Below, piece by piece: positions 1 through 14,226 of a DNA stretch of 64,000 nt. Source of the DNA: Sarcocystis neurona. Its lineage: Eukaryota > Apicomplexa > Conoidasida > Eucoccidiorida > Sarcocystidae. The DNA is taken from the NCBI GenBank assembly GCA_000727475.1, contig KL647288.1:1089285-1153284 (forward strand), read 5' to 3'. The notes below the pieces were generated by a model that worked only from the letters and a program-made list of their open reading frames with translations, did not search any database and had not been told where the DNA came from. Made by a program: the position numbers and the translations under genes. Within the stretch, counting starts at the first letter, position 1. Every line of letters starts with the position of its first letter.

Positions 1-3000
1 AGCCTCGGAAGAACCAGTGAAATGACCGTGCTGCTGCACTGGCGACCTGTAACGTGGGGGGACTTCAGACGAGCACACACAATGTGGGTACGATGCTCGC
101 TGCTTATTCATATCCTCGTTCGCACCGGTTCTCTGGAGTAACTCTGTTGAACAGTACGAGCCAGCACACTGGTGATCACCTGCGTGCGCCGGCACGGCAG
201 CGGAGAGGGACTTGCAACGTTCTCTCCAAGACTCCTGGTTAGTCAGCCTAATTAAAGAGGGCCTCTGAGGTGCAGCTCCCTGTAGCGCGAAGTCATGAGA
301 TTGAACGTTTCCTCGTGCGCAGTCGGTCATTTCATTCCGGTAACGTCCGTCTCCCGCTCGTCCAGCGTGCAGGCAGGAAGAGCCATCTACAGAAAGTGTT
401 CCCGGCGGTACTGCGCATCTGTGGCCACCCGAACACTGCCGTCTTGTCGGGTACGACGATATTTGCCTGGTTTCTGGCCGCTGAGCGTTGCCAGCGCCAC
501 AGCAGGCTGACCGATTCAGTTCAGTAGAAGTGCTTGTGTTGGGAGCTACACGTCTGGCGGGCTTAAGGGAACAGTGGTGTCCAGAGTGCGAATAGGACCA
601 GTCTCTCTGCTTACTGACCTCGGCGTTTTGCTGCATTACACGGTGGGAGTTTGCTGTGTGCGTCTGCATGGAGGAGTAGAAATGTGGCCGCGACTCTGCT
701 GACTGGAGCAGCTGGCAGTTGCCGTTTCCTGCCTGCGTTGCAGGCAGCTGGGGTGCAGCGGGTTGCTGCCTCGGGCAGGAAACCCGTCGATGGCATTTCA
801 TTGCATACTGGTCAAGAAGAGCACGCGCCAGCTGCATGCTTTCCTGCTGACGAGAAGGGCTAGGCCTTCCCCAGGAGAAGCACCGTTTAAGCAGGCCGTT
901 CCTGGCGACGTATTCTGGAGGCGCGCGTCCTCCCGCTGCACACCCGTATGCAGACAGCGACCCTCTGCTTACTTTGTCAAAATGTACTTCCTGCGCAGTG
1001 CATACGTTTGAAGCAGGCAAGATGCCACGTGAGTGACTAGAGCAGAAGGCGGAATTTGCTGGTGGAATAACGCAGCAGCGATGTTCTGCACCCTCCGAGA
1101 ACGCGGGAGGACCCGCGTGGACACGAGTTGTGGGGTCAGCCATTGTCTCTCCTCTGGGGAATCTGCAGCATCAGGGAACGGGTGCTTTAGAAACACTCCT
1201 TCTCTTATTCTGCGCAAGTATTACACGGAGCGTAATTCTCTAGTAGCCCACAAACTGGAGCTAGAATCGCGGACCCCGACTTCGTCACGGTGACGCCGAT
1301 GCTGCGCTTCATGCACGAACAACAGGTGACAGCGCTTTTCATTGTTAAAATGCGAAGAAAAGAAATCAAGGCTGCGCAGTCGGTACAAAATTAACTAGGT
1401 TGAGAAAATCCTTGTGGTTTTACTCGAAAGCGGGGCCGACGGATAAGCTTTGTAGCACAGCGGAGCCAGCTACCGCGGCCGCTGCCGAAATGCCTTTTGC
1501 TTCTCATAGGGTTCTGAAACAGGGAGCGTCAAGCCATCAGTATCCGCCTGTAGAAAAGCCACTACATCTGGCTATTGAGAAGGTTATTCTGCGGAAGTGC
1601 GCCACTAGGGACGTCAGCTGATCAGTGTTTTGAGAGGCAACACAGTTCGACTCTGCAGACAATTCGTAGCCAGCGAGCCTCAAGTTGCGAACCAGAGGTC
1701 TGTTACTCTCCCCGCCAAGAGCTGCGCGTCTTTCCTACAGCGACTCAAGCACCACTTAGGCGGACAAGGAACACTCGACATGTTTCTGCATGATTGACGC
1801 ATTGGTCTCCATCATTCACAAGAGTAATGGCTTGTTTCGCCTTACTCTTGCGGTCGACTCACCCTGCTGCACGTCGCGTTAATTCTTTGAAGCACGTTGT
1901 ACGCACGGGCACAAAAACAGGAGGGAAACACACCGTGCGCTGACGAACATCTCTGGCACTTCTGCATATTCCGTTCTTCTCACCTTTGGAGGTGAATATT
2001 ACAGTAGGACTCCAAATAATGGCGTTATCACATAACACGGTGCCTAGAAATCAACACTGTACGCGTTCGGAAAAGCTCTGCGAACGGACGTGTACTGGGC
2101 TGCATTTCATGTTTGGCTGCACTTGACACAGGGAAGAACATTAAGGTATTTCAGAGCGGGCATCGACGCTCATCGAAGAAGTTGGCGTCTGCAGTATTGC
2201 TTCTTCGACCTCAGTGAAGCAGAGTGCCCAGGAGGATCAATGCACACTTCAAAGTGAAGAGTTCGATCACAGCAGCAGTCTTCCACTCACACAACGCTAC
2301 GCAGAGGGTAGGTGGACGCGCCTCCGCAGAGAGTCGCCATAAAACTCCGACACCTGGTAGGGTCTTGTGAGGACGAAGGACGGTAGTTTGGTCTTACAGT
2401 GGAACGATGCCTGCATATTTTTATGTGGGCCCAAGCCAACTTGTACACGAGAAGAAGGCACGACCACGGTCTCGAACGGTATCTGCGTAGAATCTCTTAT
2501 TCGCCGCTGCCAAGCCACCACGACGCTATCTCCTATTCGCAGCTCGTGTTTAAGAAAACCGTGTGGAGAAGGCTCACAAGTCTGTACGGTCGGTCTGCTC
2601 TCAGTTAAGGTCAACTACTGTACACCACGACATTGCAGCAGTTGTCGGTATCGTAAACCAGAGGTGTGGTATACGGAATGTCGAGGACACCAAAACTTTC
2701 CTCGGCCTTTCGGTCTACACCATGGAAGCAAACTGCTTTACAACGACTGTTCTGCATGTTTGTTTCACGACAGAGTAATTTTCAAATACAGCGAGCAATG
2801 TTTGAAGACACGTTCAGTCCACTTCGGTGCAGTAACAGCACGGGATACCATGACTTGCCTGCATGCAGACATGGTGAAAACTGCATTCTTCATACGAGCG
2901 CACGCCTGCCACACCGTGAAAACGGTAGACATAACAAGTGTTCATCGGCTGTCGCACACCACCACGGAAAAATAATCATGCCTCTACGTAGTCCTGCTAG

Positions 3001-3500
3001 CGGCGCGGCGCGGAGGACCTACATTTACGCACATATTGAGGCATGTCCGCAGCGAACACATGGTGCGATATACACCGCACTGATTGCTGAGACACTTCCC
3101 AGCATAGTTCCTCCGCGCACACTGATGTATATTACAAGAATACCGCAGACTCCGCCACTCGTCCTCCTCGGTGCTCCACATTCTCAGATCACTTTCGGGA
3201 TTGCGCCTGCTGCAGCAGGATTGCACATGAAGGTTGCAGTTTCACCGAAGCAGACATGTAGGATCCAGTTTCGTGGGTTCACTATTCTGTTAAAGAGCCT
3301 TCGCTATACTTTTATGCCATTGGGCTGCTGCGGGCGCGGCGGAGCCCCGTGGGCACATCTGGGGGCTGGGCTAGAAGCGTGCCCGTAACTCCAGACAGCC
3401 CCGCCGCTAACGCTAGTGGGCGTGCCTGCCGATGCGCTTAACACGCATGCGAAAAATGCTCATTGCAACGCAGCGGCACCAAAGTCGAGGTAGGAAGCAG

Positions 3501-3697
3501 GGGTTCAGCGGCTATAAAAGCAGGAATCTTCCATGTATAGGGTGAGGGGGAGTCACTCCTCTCTATTTAGACGACCCCGCGGCACCACTGGCAGCACAGG
3601 GTTCAGCGGCTACACAAGCAGAACCCTTCCATGTATTTGGTGAACGGGAGTCACTCCTCTCTATTTGAAGACAACTCAGCGCTACCACTGCCACCAC
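3501..3697. repeat. 98-bp tandem duplication
   Basis: Two copies with 98-bp period, aligned on GGGTTCAGCGGCTA (3501 and 3599), TTCCATGTAT and GGGAGTCACTCCTCTCTATTT. Confidence 0.85.
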
Positions 3698-6600
3698 GAA
3701 AAACCTTCGCCAGCGCTCACAAGAACGGGCGCAGCAGCCAAGGCGACAGCGAAAATTGCTTTCAAGCATGACAGTGCGGCGTGATCAGGAAGTAATGAGA
3801 ACCGCACAACGTCTGCGGCCCGAGGAAAGTGCCCTTCCTCTTAAAAATGCGCGTTATAAATCAGGTAGGAACGTCCCTGACGGGCTTGTGTCGTAGCCAA
3901 GAGAATCCACTCCTCTCTTCCGTGTTTACCAGAGTGCCTCTACGCTTCAGAGTTACTACTTGTGAACAACCCACGGCCATGTTGTTCTATTCGCAAGCAC
4001 AGCGAGGTGCCTGATCCTCGGCGTGCCTGAGTCGTGAGAATAGTTCCACACAAAAGAAAGGTTACCAAGTGCTAATTTGGCTAAACGCTTCAACCAGCAG
4101 AGCAGCCCAATTCCAGTGAACACGCTCGAGTAGGCGCGAGTAGCTTACTGGGGCCCAGACACGTATCTGTTGAACGTGTTGTGCTTTGTTAGACATAGAA
4201 TGAGGACGTGTTTGCGTATCCAGTGGCCAGGGATACAGATAGACGAGTAGGTTTTGTTTCGCTACAGTAGACCTACACGCGTACAAAGAAACGGCACGAC
4301 TGCATCCTGACGGAGTCGTGAAATCCCCTCTATCTTCGATGACGCACTCGAAAAGCGTTTTCCACATCCAAGTGACAGATACAACTGGACCACTACTTGT
4401 GTACAAGCTACACATGTCGCAAAGCGTTTATCGGCTTGTTGTACCTGAGAGTACACAAGTACGCGCGCATGCGTATACGTGCCTGTGGCTGCGGGGGACA
4501 AAACCTCACGCGCATACGTATGGCGTGCACCTGCAGCTAGTTTCGTCCCGGAACCCCGGCTTTTAGTAACGTGTAGGTGTACGTGCAAGTATGTAGCGTA
4601 GAGCAAGGCAGTGTCTGTGTGTTCGAGATGCTACTTTGAAGAGAGCGACACAGGAGCATACTGGGCGCATTCTGATACTAAAAGGCAGGCTAATTTTAGC
4701 TCCGCTTTGCCTCTATGCTGGCGACGCCTCTTCGTATCTATACAGGTATATTTAGAAAGGTAAATACATAGAGGAGAAGGTAGACGTATGTGTTGAGATA
4801 AACTGCGCCACGCACAACGCACGTGCGTAGAACTTTAGAGGCCAACGGTGTCACACACGTAGCTTACCGGCTGCATTGTTTGATGACTTCAGAAATGCTT
4901 CACAGCTCGGAGCCAGCAGAAGATACTGACTGTCAGTCGATGGACTCTGTCAACCGTCAGTGGCTGCACCATAAAGAGAAGTGGTCTTGAAGTGAATACA
5001 TGGGGATCTAGTGGCCCAACTACTTCCATCCAACCACCACATGTGATAAGTACACTTCTGCGTCCGGGAATAGATGGAGAGTCTCCGGACGACGCGAACA
5101 AAGTCTATGAAAACTCACACAGTAGAACGGTGCCGCTGCACAGGCATGGGTAAAGATGTAACTTTGCACTTTTCTCGTGCGTGTTCTCTGTGCGCAGACA
5201 CCGCTTGTGCCGCTGTACTTTTTAGTAGTCCTGCATATTTCTTTATACCAGGAGACTGCGTTGACTGTAGCCCTTTCGCGGTCTCATTTTGTTATCTTCA
5301 CCATGAGGTGAAACTAACACGCCACTTCTTTCACGTGTTTTGCTCTCGACCCCCGTTCACTTATGTCTCAAAATGCACAATCTGGTCATAAAAAAAGCAT
5401 CACTTCAATAATTGTGGGCTTCGACAGCTTCGAACATATACGCTTTCCACATGTAAGCGCAAACCTACGGTGCAGAAGGCAAAGGTGTACGTGCAACCTG
5501 TTATTGCACAGTGCGTTTGTACTGTCAAATCTAGAAAAAGAGAACACTGTTTTTCCTATGAGTGGGCTCGTGGAGTCTTCGCGACAAAAGTTGACTACAC
5601 GCGCGAAGCACCGTGAATGGAAATCAGATCTTCATCTGAAGGTACCAGTTTGGTGTCCGCGCTTTTGAAAGTGTCCTTGTGCAACGCTGACAGGCGTGCT
5701 TATGAGATCCGCCACTTGCCCCTTGTGAACTACAGGATGAACTTCATTTGCCTTATTCTCGGACAGACTCGTGTGCATATTCCTGCACAGCGGCTATCTA
5801 TGTTAGTGTGATCTTCTCTCCATTCTCCGACGCACCTCGATGCAGACTGGTCTGTGTCTGATGGCTAATTTCTAGCCGTAACGCTTATCCATTCGACCAG
5901 AAGCCACCCGTATACACCCCGTCTAGTATTACGCCGGTAAAATATTCACTTCCGCTTCGATTTCCAGGTCCCCCATAGGTAAATAAGATGCCCTGTGTGT
6001 GCGTGCCTGATGCACCAATTTAGCGCTCCGTGCCATTTGTCTATTGCTCGTGCGTTTTCTAATTTTCCGGTCACTCACCGTCCCCCTATTCCTTTCATGC
6101 CTATTGTTTACTCGAAGTATACATGTAGATCCGTACGCGCACAGTCATCTCCCTGGCAGCACTCATGAGAAGGATTCAACGGTGCGAGTGCCGAATGTGA
6201 AGCGCCAATAGAGAGTCACAGCCCAGGGTGTTTCTTACGTCCTCTACACGCCAAAAACGAGTACGGAGCCCTCTGTTTCGATACGCGCCTCTCTGTTCGA
6301 CTCAGGCTTGTGTACGGCGTCGCACGCAACTTGTGCACGAGGCAAATGTGTATCTGCAGTTCCTCCTCAGCTGGAACAGTGTTGTCGTCAGGTGTGTACG
6401 TCGTTCTGATGCGTGGTTTTTTCCTGCGTACAGATGGTTCGGCTTCTTACAAGCCGCTCACGTCTTTTGCCGGCATCAAAGAATGCCAAGTACGCATTGC
6501 TGAAGAAGAAAAGTATAAGCTGTTCCACGATTCTGCGGTTTGGTGCTAAGTTGCTTAACACACATTCACCTTGCAGCACCGTTGTGGTTCCCACCATCGT

Positions 6601-7362
6601 CTCTCGAATAGTCGTCAAGCGGGATTCTCCTAACTGCGTTGAGTACCTCTAGCAACCATATTGCCTGTTCAACTACGATGTAAGTCACTGGCGCTGCGTA
6701 GGCGGCATATCCTTCACACGTGTAGACACAGTAAATACAGGAATCAAACGTGTGCGAACGCAGGGTACAAAGGACTAGGCCGGCCAGCCGTGTGTACACT
6801 TATTGCCCTTACCTGCTGCGTGGCAACGCATACGTTTAACATGAATGGGCTCGTGAGATAGGCTTGTTCCTTTCAAACATGCCACATCATGTGAAGACTG
6901 ACGGCCTGCATGCGTCAGCAACGGTCAAGCAGACGTCAGGCACGTCCTGGAAGCTACAACAGTTGAACGGTGCACCACCCACCAACTTGTGTGCCTTCTC
7001 CGCGCGTGCAGCAATGGAGGACCCGACTTGACCAGCTTCTACAAAAAGCGCTCCTCGGCTCTAGAGCGCAACACGAAAAAGAGGAGAATGCAAAACACCA
7101 TTTCACCGACGCGCAGCGAAGTAGTGAGTCCCTGTCTCCGTGTCGATACGACAACTTCTTTTGTTTTTCTCACTCAGTGGCGTATGCGTGCGAAATGGGC
7201 TGCGGACAGCTGTTCGCAGTGTAAGACCTGGCACACACTTTTAATGTCTGCGCTTCTGGAAGCGCGTAAGCCAGCGTATCATGACGCGCGGCTGCGTTTG
7301 CCCATCTGTCTCCCTCCCTCACTTTCTATTCGCCACTCTCGCTCTTTCTGCGTACACACTCA

Positions 7363-7490
7363 AATATGTATATATATATATATATATATACGGAGAAGTT
7401 GCGTCAGCCCATGCACATGTACGCCTCTTTTCCAATCCGCTCCGCTTCTCATTATACGTATATATGTATATATATACGTACATATGTGTC
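7363..7490. repeat. TA microsatellites
   Basis: Two tracts of alternating TA (about 28 and 35 bases) separated by 65 bases of ordinary sequence. Confidence 0.85.
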
Positions 7491-9384
7491 GAGCTGTCGC
7501 GTACGTCTGTGGTCTGGTGCGCCTGTGGGTGCACTTCAGTCTCTACGGGAGAGGCAACGTCGGTGGCAGCTTCACAGTTTTATGTGTGACTTGAACTCTT
7601 ATGCATATAGGCAGACATGTCAGAGTACACTGTCTGACTGAGGCGCATCGCCCTAGGTGCCTACGTCGTGCAGCCGTCGAGCGTTACAAACGTAGCAGAT
7701 GTTCGGAAAGCCTGCAAAGCACATGTTTTGTGGATGCACTTCCATTGCGCACATGTGCCCTGACGCAGTACCGACATAACAAAGTTTGGATTCAGACACA
7801 ATCCTGATTTGAATACGACGTTGTTTAATGAATCAGGCACAAGGACTTCACTCGTGTACACGTGTGCTTCAGGCAACGCACCAAGAATACCTGGAAAGAA
7901 ATGCGAGGAAAACTCCTCTCAAGGGAGTCCGAAACCCTTACAGACACCAGTTATTGTGTTTCACGGACACGTGCCAGTACGAACAGTGATCGAACGTAAG
8001 TGTAAATAAGTGTAGCAGCGCCAGGGTCTACGACTGCGCGTGTTTGCGCTTGTCATACACTATCGACACACGTTCAGGCACGTGCACTGCTGCCGTTTTC
8101 TACCTCCAAATGTGCTCGCGCTGCCAGACGCTGAGTCAATATCCCCGGTCACTACACTTATGCTGCTGCTGCAAAGCCGTGTCACTGCGCTGAAGCTCAC
8201 TCAGCTGCAAGTTGTCTATCGTTTGCTGCGTGCTCCTGTCTTGCACAATCAGCATATCGTAGGCGAGCGGGGTCTTTCATACTGGCGTGCCAAGTGACAC
8301 ACCATTGCGCAGGTGCTAAGTCTCCGCACAGGGTACCCAGGGTCAGTCCCACGCCGTCTGCGACATTTTTCCGCTTTGATATCCGTGTGACTTTCACAGG
8401 CACTTCGCACAACCCAGGATACTCCAGAAACATTCTTGGCGGATTCTTCACTTCTTGAAGGTCGTCTCTGCTTCACTTTACGGATCATTGTGGCACAAGA
8501 CATCAAGCTACGTTAGTGCACTGTCAGTGTGCCTGGCTTCCTTGGCGTCAAAAGCCAAGTTGGGAAGAAACGCGGGACGATAGGCCGGTGCTTTTCGCTT
8601 CGAAGCTGGCGCGTGTGCGTCTGACCATGAAATTATATCATTTCTGGGGACAACCTAACGTAATAATACAAGATATTGTCTTGACTGACGCTATGCAAGG
8701 AGAATAATTCACCATTATTAGGTCCCATGGCGAAGAGTGTTTCTCATTTGCAGACGTATACATGAGGAGTGCTCCCTTGTCAAGAGCTACCCAAAAAGCA
8801 GGGATAATAGCTGCCTTGGCGACCTCTCGTTTCATGTGACTCACACTGACTGACACTGCGTACGTGAACACCGCGTCAGCATTCGTTTTCGTGTGCGTGT
8901 ACCCCGATTAATTGTCCTACACGTTTCGTCGTACTGCCTGTTTGTCTCGCGTGTGCAAATTCCCCTCACTTGCATGTACGTGTTACACTGGTGTACCCAG
9001 AATCTACTATTGACGTGCGTACCTTCACGTCGACTGCCTTGCACTGCATTTCGACTGAGGAGACTTGAAAGAGAAAGGCGGTGTTGAGAGATTCACATCA
9101 CTATACGCTGAAACAAACTGAAACGCTGTGCGACGGTCAAACAGGGAGGCGAAGGCCACGGACGCATTTCCTGTGCGCGGGAAAAAAAACCCGGATGAAA
9201 CCAACCGCCTGTGCTAGGAGTTGCATTTACAGCCACAGGAGAAACTCTATCTCAAGGAGTGTACCATTAGTACCCGTAGTTACAGCAGTAACTAGGTTAG
9301 GTCACATCAGCGTCGTCCTTATCCTTTCCCTCTGCACAGCTCTTTTTCGACGATGAAGTTTTGCCATTGACTTGTGTTTGCTCT

Positions 9385-9455
9385 CGTGCGGGTGTCCGAG
9401 GAGGTTTCGAACTGTTGGATCTTTTCTGCTAGGTCGCAACACTGAGCTACCCCAC
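9385..9455 (-). other. tRNA-like A-box/B-box remnant
   Basis: On the minus strand GGGGTAGCTCAGTG resembles a tRNA 5' end with A box, and 26 bases later GTTCGAAAC matches the B-box core. The T stem does not pair and the D stem has no partner, so this is not a functional tRNA. It could be a decayed tRNA or tRNA-derived element, or chance. Confidence 0.2.
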
Positions 9456-12400
9456 TTACGTAGAAAATTTTTGGCTACTTATACCCGGTGCCGCAGACGT
9501 AACATTCATCAATAAAAGAACTGCAGTAACTGGAGATGAGCTCTCGTCCCATGCGGAGTGGTTCCCTTTACTATTTCAAGGTGGGTGCAAGCGATGTCCG
9601 CACAAGGCAACTTTAAGCACTGCCATCATAGTTTTAGAGGAACTGCTCGCCCAACTAGCCGCTTACTTCCATGGAAAGGCTCTGTTGGTGTGTCGAGCCT
9701 ATCTAACGAATATTTAGGTCAAGCTCATGAAAAGTTCGGCAACAACAGGATTGTACGTTGTCGGATTGCAGATAACGCGAGATCCTGGTGCCCCAGCGCA
9801 CGTTGCTGTCTTTGTAAACGTAAGTAAAGTGGCAGTCGAGTATCGCAATGCCACTTCCTGTGTACAAAACAACTGAGCTCTCAAAAGCAAGCGAAAATCC
9901 AAAGTGGCTCACCTGCGGGGTAATCGACTGTTGCGCTCCGGCCCTCGATGCCCACACCAACAACGAACCACAGAAGAATCCCCAGCCGCTTTCTGCTACC
10001 ACTCCATCTCTCCAGCGACATGGGTATCTACATATGCATTATGCGACAAGTCACATAATTAGTGTCCAGGCGTTAGTTTGCATCGATGGAGGAAAGGCAG
10101 TGAGTGGCCCCTTCCATCCACGCGCGCATTCTCGTGTAGCCACCATGCGCTGATTCATATACTTTTTTACGTTGACCGTTGATGGTGCGCACTATCTTAC
10201 ACAAGTAAGCAAATTCTTTGTGCACACAGTAGGGACCGCCTTAGCTATACACAGATGGCAGGCATGGCGCACCGTGTCCTATTATTACTGGACGTTACGG
10301 TCATGAATAGGCGCCTTTACCGCACAACATGATTGTCTCCCTAAGACTCTTCGGCAGCCCAATGGTTTTCACCTTCCGTTTGTGCGTACGTGTTACCGCA
10401 GTAGGGAAGAGACGTTGACAAAATGTGCATGTTTGCATGTACTTGCGCACCTGTGAGAACTAAGTCGGACGTGTCAACTTTATTCTATCTGAGACTATGT
10501 TCACGTCTCAACGTTGTTGAGGCAGCAGTCGTATCTTTTAACGGAGGTTCTTGCTATTCTAGACAAATGTAAACATGTTGGTAAAACGCGACTGCTAACC
10601 TATTCCAGGCGTGTGCGGCCTTAGCGCGTCAAGTCCTCTTTTAAAGAGTCTTCGAACCTTTCTGCCATGAAGAGCCTCTTCGAGTCCGCTAATACAGAAT
10701 GTTGAGCTGCGTACTGGAGCATATGTGAAGCTCAACGCCGCTGTGCGCCTTCTGCTTTTTCGCCCGGGAGACGTTACTTGAGATTTGGTCAAGTCAACGG
10801 ATGCACGACTGGTGGCGTATACGCTAACGGGAGCTTGTTTTGCATATCCGTGTAGCAGACGCCTCTTGCAGTCACTAAGGTCGTGGCTACATGCGGTGTC
10901 GAAACAGGTTGTCCCACGTCTTCGTTCCGCCTGAATGACGTGGGCTTGCAGAGAGAAAGTTCAGTGAATGACGCAGCGCGAGACTATGCTACCTTCAGAG
11001 TGTCTCCATGCCTTCTGTACGCTGTCACACACCTCCAAAACACACACACACCACGCAACTGGTATAGAAGCACCGATGTCGCTCATTCGCTGATTTAATC
11101 GTAGATAAAGACAGTCCCACTGTATTCGCTTTTCGTTGAATTTGCCAATTTAGGAGCAACCCAGGAAGAACTGGGGATACGCGACTGCCGCTCCTTTCAC
11201 TTCCGGTGTTATTCGGCAGAGACTACAACACATCGTACTTATGTGTGTATGTGGCACATGCACCGATGCCGCAGTCTCGTCCAACGAGTGACGCGGCAGC
11301 AGAGATATCAACGTCTGTAGAGAACGATGTACTGACAGCTGTGGCTGCTTTTGGCGTGTGTTACTGCGTCACAGTGTGCTAGAAACGTATATATGTAGTC
11401 ACTCTCGTAGACGAAGATCTGCCGTCGCTGCTGTGATGCGAGCCCCCACAACCTCAGTACTAAGAGAGGCGCTGCACAAAAGGTTTTGCGTATTTCTTCT
11501 CAAGAGAAGCAGCCCTTATCTGTCGACAGGCGATCAGGTTTACCTGACGCTTGGTGCGATGGTTTTTTGAGACCAACACGGTGCTAGTTGTTGAGTGGGC
11601 CAACCTCGGTGCCAAAAGCATAACGACGTCAGTGCCACTGTTGTAGGTGTCTTCAGATCTTGGAAACTACTTGTCTGTTAACGCTATGAAGATTTCTTAA
11701 CGCCACATGGAGGCGTGCCACAAATTATGTGCTGCCGTTAGACACTCCCGTCCCCACCGCTGCCGCCTGTTGATCTGAAGCCTTCGTTGAGTTGTAGCTG
11801 ACGAATCCGGTCATTCCCGCGCTAATTGAATAAAGTCTCTGATACCTTACGCTTATCGTTGAAATTCGGAGCTCTTCCAAAAGAGTCTCGACGCTACTTC
11901 TGCAGTGGTTGGTGGGTTGTAGCTGAGTGCTTGCCCCTGATGCACCTTTTTCACAGTAGAATATCATTACTTCTTCTGTAGACACGAAATGCACAGATCA
12001 GAGACACAAGCAGATCTCCGAACACAGCTGTACTCCCCGCACATCTAGACGTTTACCCAGGCACACCTCGGGGACCCTTTTCGATCTCCGCCTTGCCCGC
12101 ATAGCCGACTTCTGCGGAGGTGAGAGTAAACAGCGACCAGATTTGACTGGAGATTACCCAGCTTTCCCTTGCGATCTGCTTCATCCAGCTTTGGCCTTAC
12201 CGTAAATTAGACACAACGCCAAGCAATTGCTGTTTAGAGTCCAGTGTGAGAGACATCACAGTAGATGTGAACTGATACAGAGTTCACTCCTCGGTGCCCG
12301 CAATTGTTTAGGTTACGAGAACAAACTTCATTTGCAGCATCATGGGTGCACCTTGCAACACACAAAATGTTGCACCCGGCGCTGCTGCGTGTTTCTGCAA

Positions 12401-14066
12401 AGCGTTACAGCCAAGCGGGGTAGCTGCGGACGAAGCTGAACGCTTTGTTGGGATAGTGGAGGGAGACGCTGACGCTTCGGATCTCGCGCCAGGTTCCTGA
12501 TGCCTTATGACTGCTCACGGGGCTGTCAAGCCTATTCAGAATTATCCACTTTTGATGAGTGTCTCCTGGATTCGTACTCCCTGACGGGCGTCTATTTATG
12601 TTGTGCCCACTGAGACAAGTTTAGCCCGCGAGCAGGGCTCCAGAAGGTTGATTGGACGTAGTGGTAGGCGCATCCCTGGGAAACACTGTAAGCAGGATTT
12701 TGCCAGAAAAGCGGTCGTGATGGACATTGAGGACTCCTGAACTGATGAAGCTTTGTCTTTCGTCTTCACCAACACACTTGTGGACACTCTGCAGCTCGAA
12801 GTGGAGAAATGTTTGCATGGGATTTCAACGCCGTTGCTGTAGCGGCGACAGGTCAATATGTTCAGCCGTTTTGATGCAAATTTGACTGCACCCCTGTTCC
12901 ACTCAGCTGCCGAGTGTTGCTCTGTTCTTGTGTAGGGACCAACTAGAAGAAGAACGAGTCGTTACAGGCTGTGCTGAGGCGGGCGCTATTCAACACCGAA
13001 TCAGGAACTCTCAGTTCTATTTTGCAGCTCCAACCTCCACCAACGACAACATTTGTGCGACGTCTTCTGCGCGCGATACTAGGACTTATCGCGCGGATAT
13101 GTGTACTGCTTGTCACCTTTGACCCTTGATTACGGCGTGTGTAGTAGCGCCCTGTATTGTAGCCGTCACCGTCATGGCCGCCCGATGCTGTGATGGATGG
13201 CTGCGCGACCGAAGCAACACAACGATAGAAGCAGCTGTAGGAACGCCAGGACCGAACCACGAAACACAGCCAAGAATCAGGCTCACAGGTAGGGCAACGC
13301 AAAACCGTTTCCGTGCTGATACTGGTATGTATTTACATGTGTACATCCGCGTGTGTGCAGCGACAGGCGCACCGCGCATCGTGTTTGCCGAAAGCAGTAG
13401 CGATCATCGGCGCCGAAGGCATTCACTAGTAACAAGACTGTCTCTTCCCATAGACCTGAGAGAACCGTGTAGGTACCGTGATAACCAGGGGTTTTGCTGT
13501 TAAGCCCTCACAGCCAAAGATAACACACTCGGTGTCATTCGTGGCCAAAAGAGATAACAGTAAAAGACAAAGCTCCACAGAACTGCGACTCCGTCCTATC
13601 CTCTGCGCGGAACAGTGTACGCACATACCGTTAACTTGGAAACGCGACCTTTGTTGTTCTGCGCACGCGGTTGTGTGGTCTACTATGACGCTCAAGTACA
13701 GACACATTCGCCCTTCGCTCCTCCTTCTCGCTCCTGAGAAAGTTAGGAAGACTTTTCACTCTACATGTGTTTGTGTATTTATGTGTGTGTGTGTGTGTGT
13801 AAATGAGCGTACAAACATGTACGGTTACACGCATGTGTATATTTGCGTGTGTACCTGTGTTTGTAGATGCGGACATGCACGTGCTTTTGTCTTGAAATTG
13901 CTCTACTTTTTTGATTCCATTGGGCGCGTCTCCCCGGGTGCATTAGTGATTTTCCGTCTTCTATCGTAGTGCCAACAACTACGCGGTATTTTTCCTTTGT
14001 TCACTCCCTACACGAAACTGATGCATGTTTTAGACACTTTGAAAAGACGTATCGCAGATATTAGTG

Positions 14067-14226
14067 TTGCAGGCAAAAGCGGTGTTTCCGATACTGAGGC
14101 GCAGGTTACGGTGGTGCTTTCGTCACTGTTTTGCATGTAAAAGTGGTGTTTCCCTCATTTTGTTGCAGGTGCGAGGGGTGTTCCCGTCAATGTGTTGCAG
14201 GCGAAAGTGGTGTTACCGTCACTGGC
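14067..14226. repeat. Five-copy 32-bp tandem array
   Basis: Units begin at 14067, 14099, 14131, 14163 and 14195, an exact 32-bp period. Core: TTGCAGGY.AAAGTGGTGTT followed by TCCGTCA.TG. The second copy is the most diverged. The period is not a multiple of three, so the array is unlikely to be coding. Confidence 0.8.

Noticed and set aside
2666..3388. Plus-strand frame of 240 codons
   Set aside because: No domain, overlaps another long frame, and one frame of this length is expected by chance in 64 kb of this composition.
14067..14226. CRISPR-like array
   Set aside because: Copies are directly adjacent without spacers and the genome is eukaryotic.
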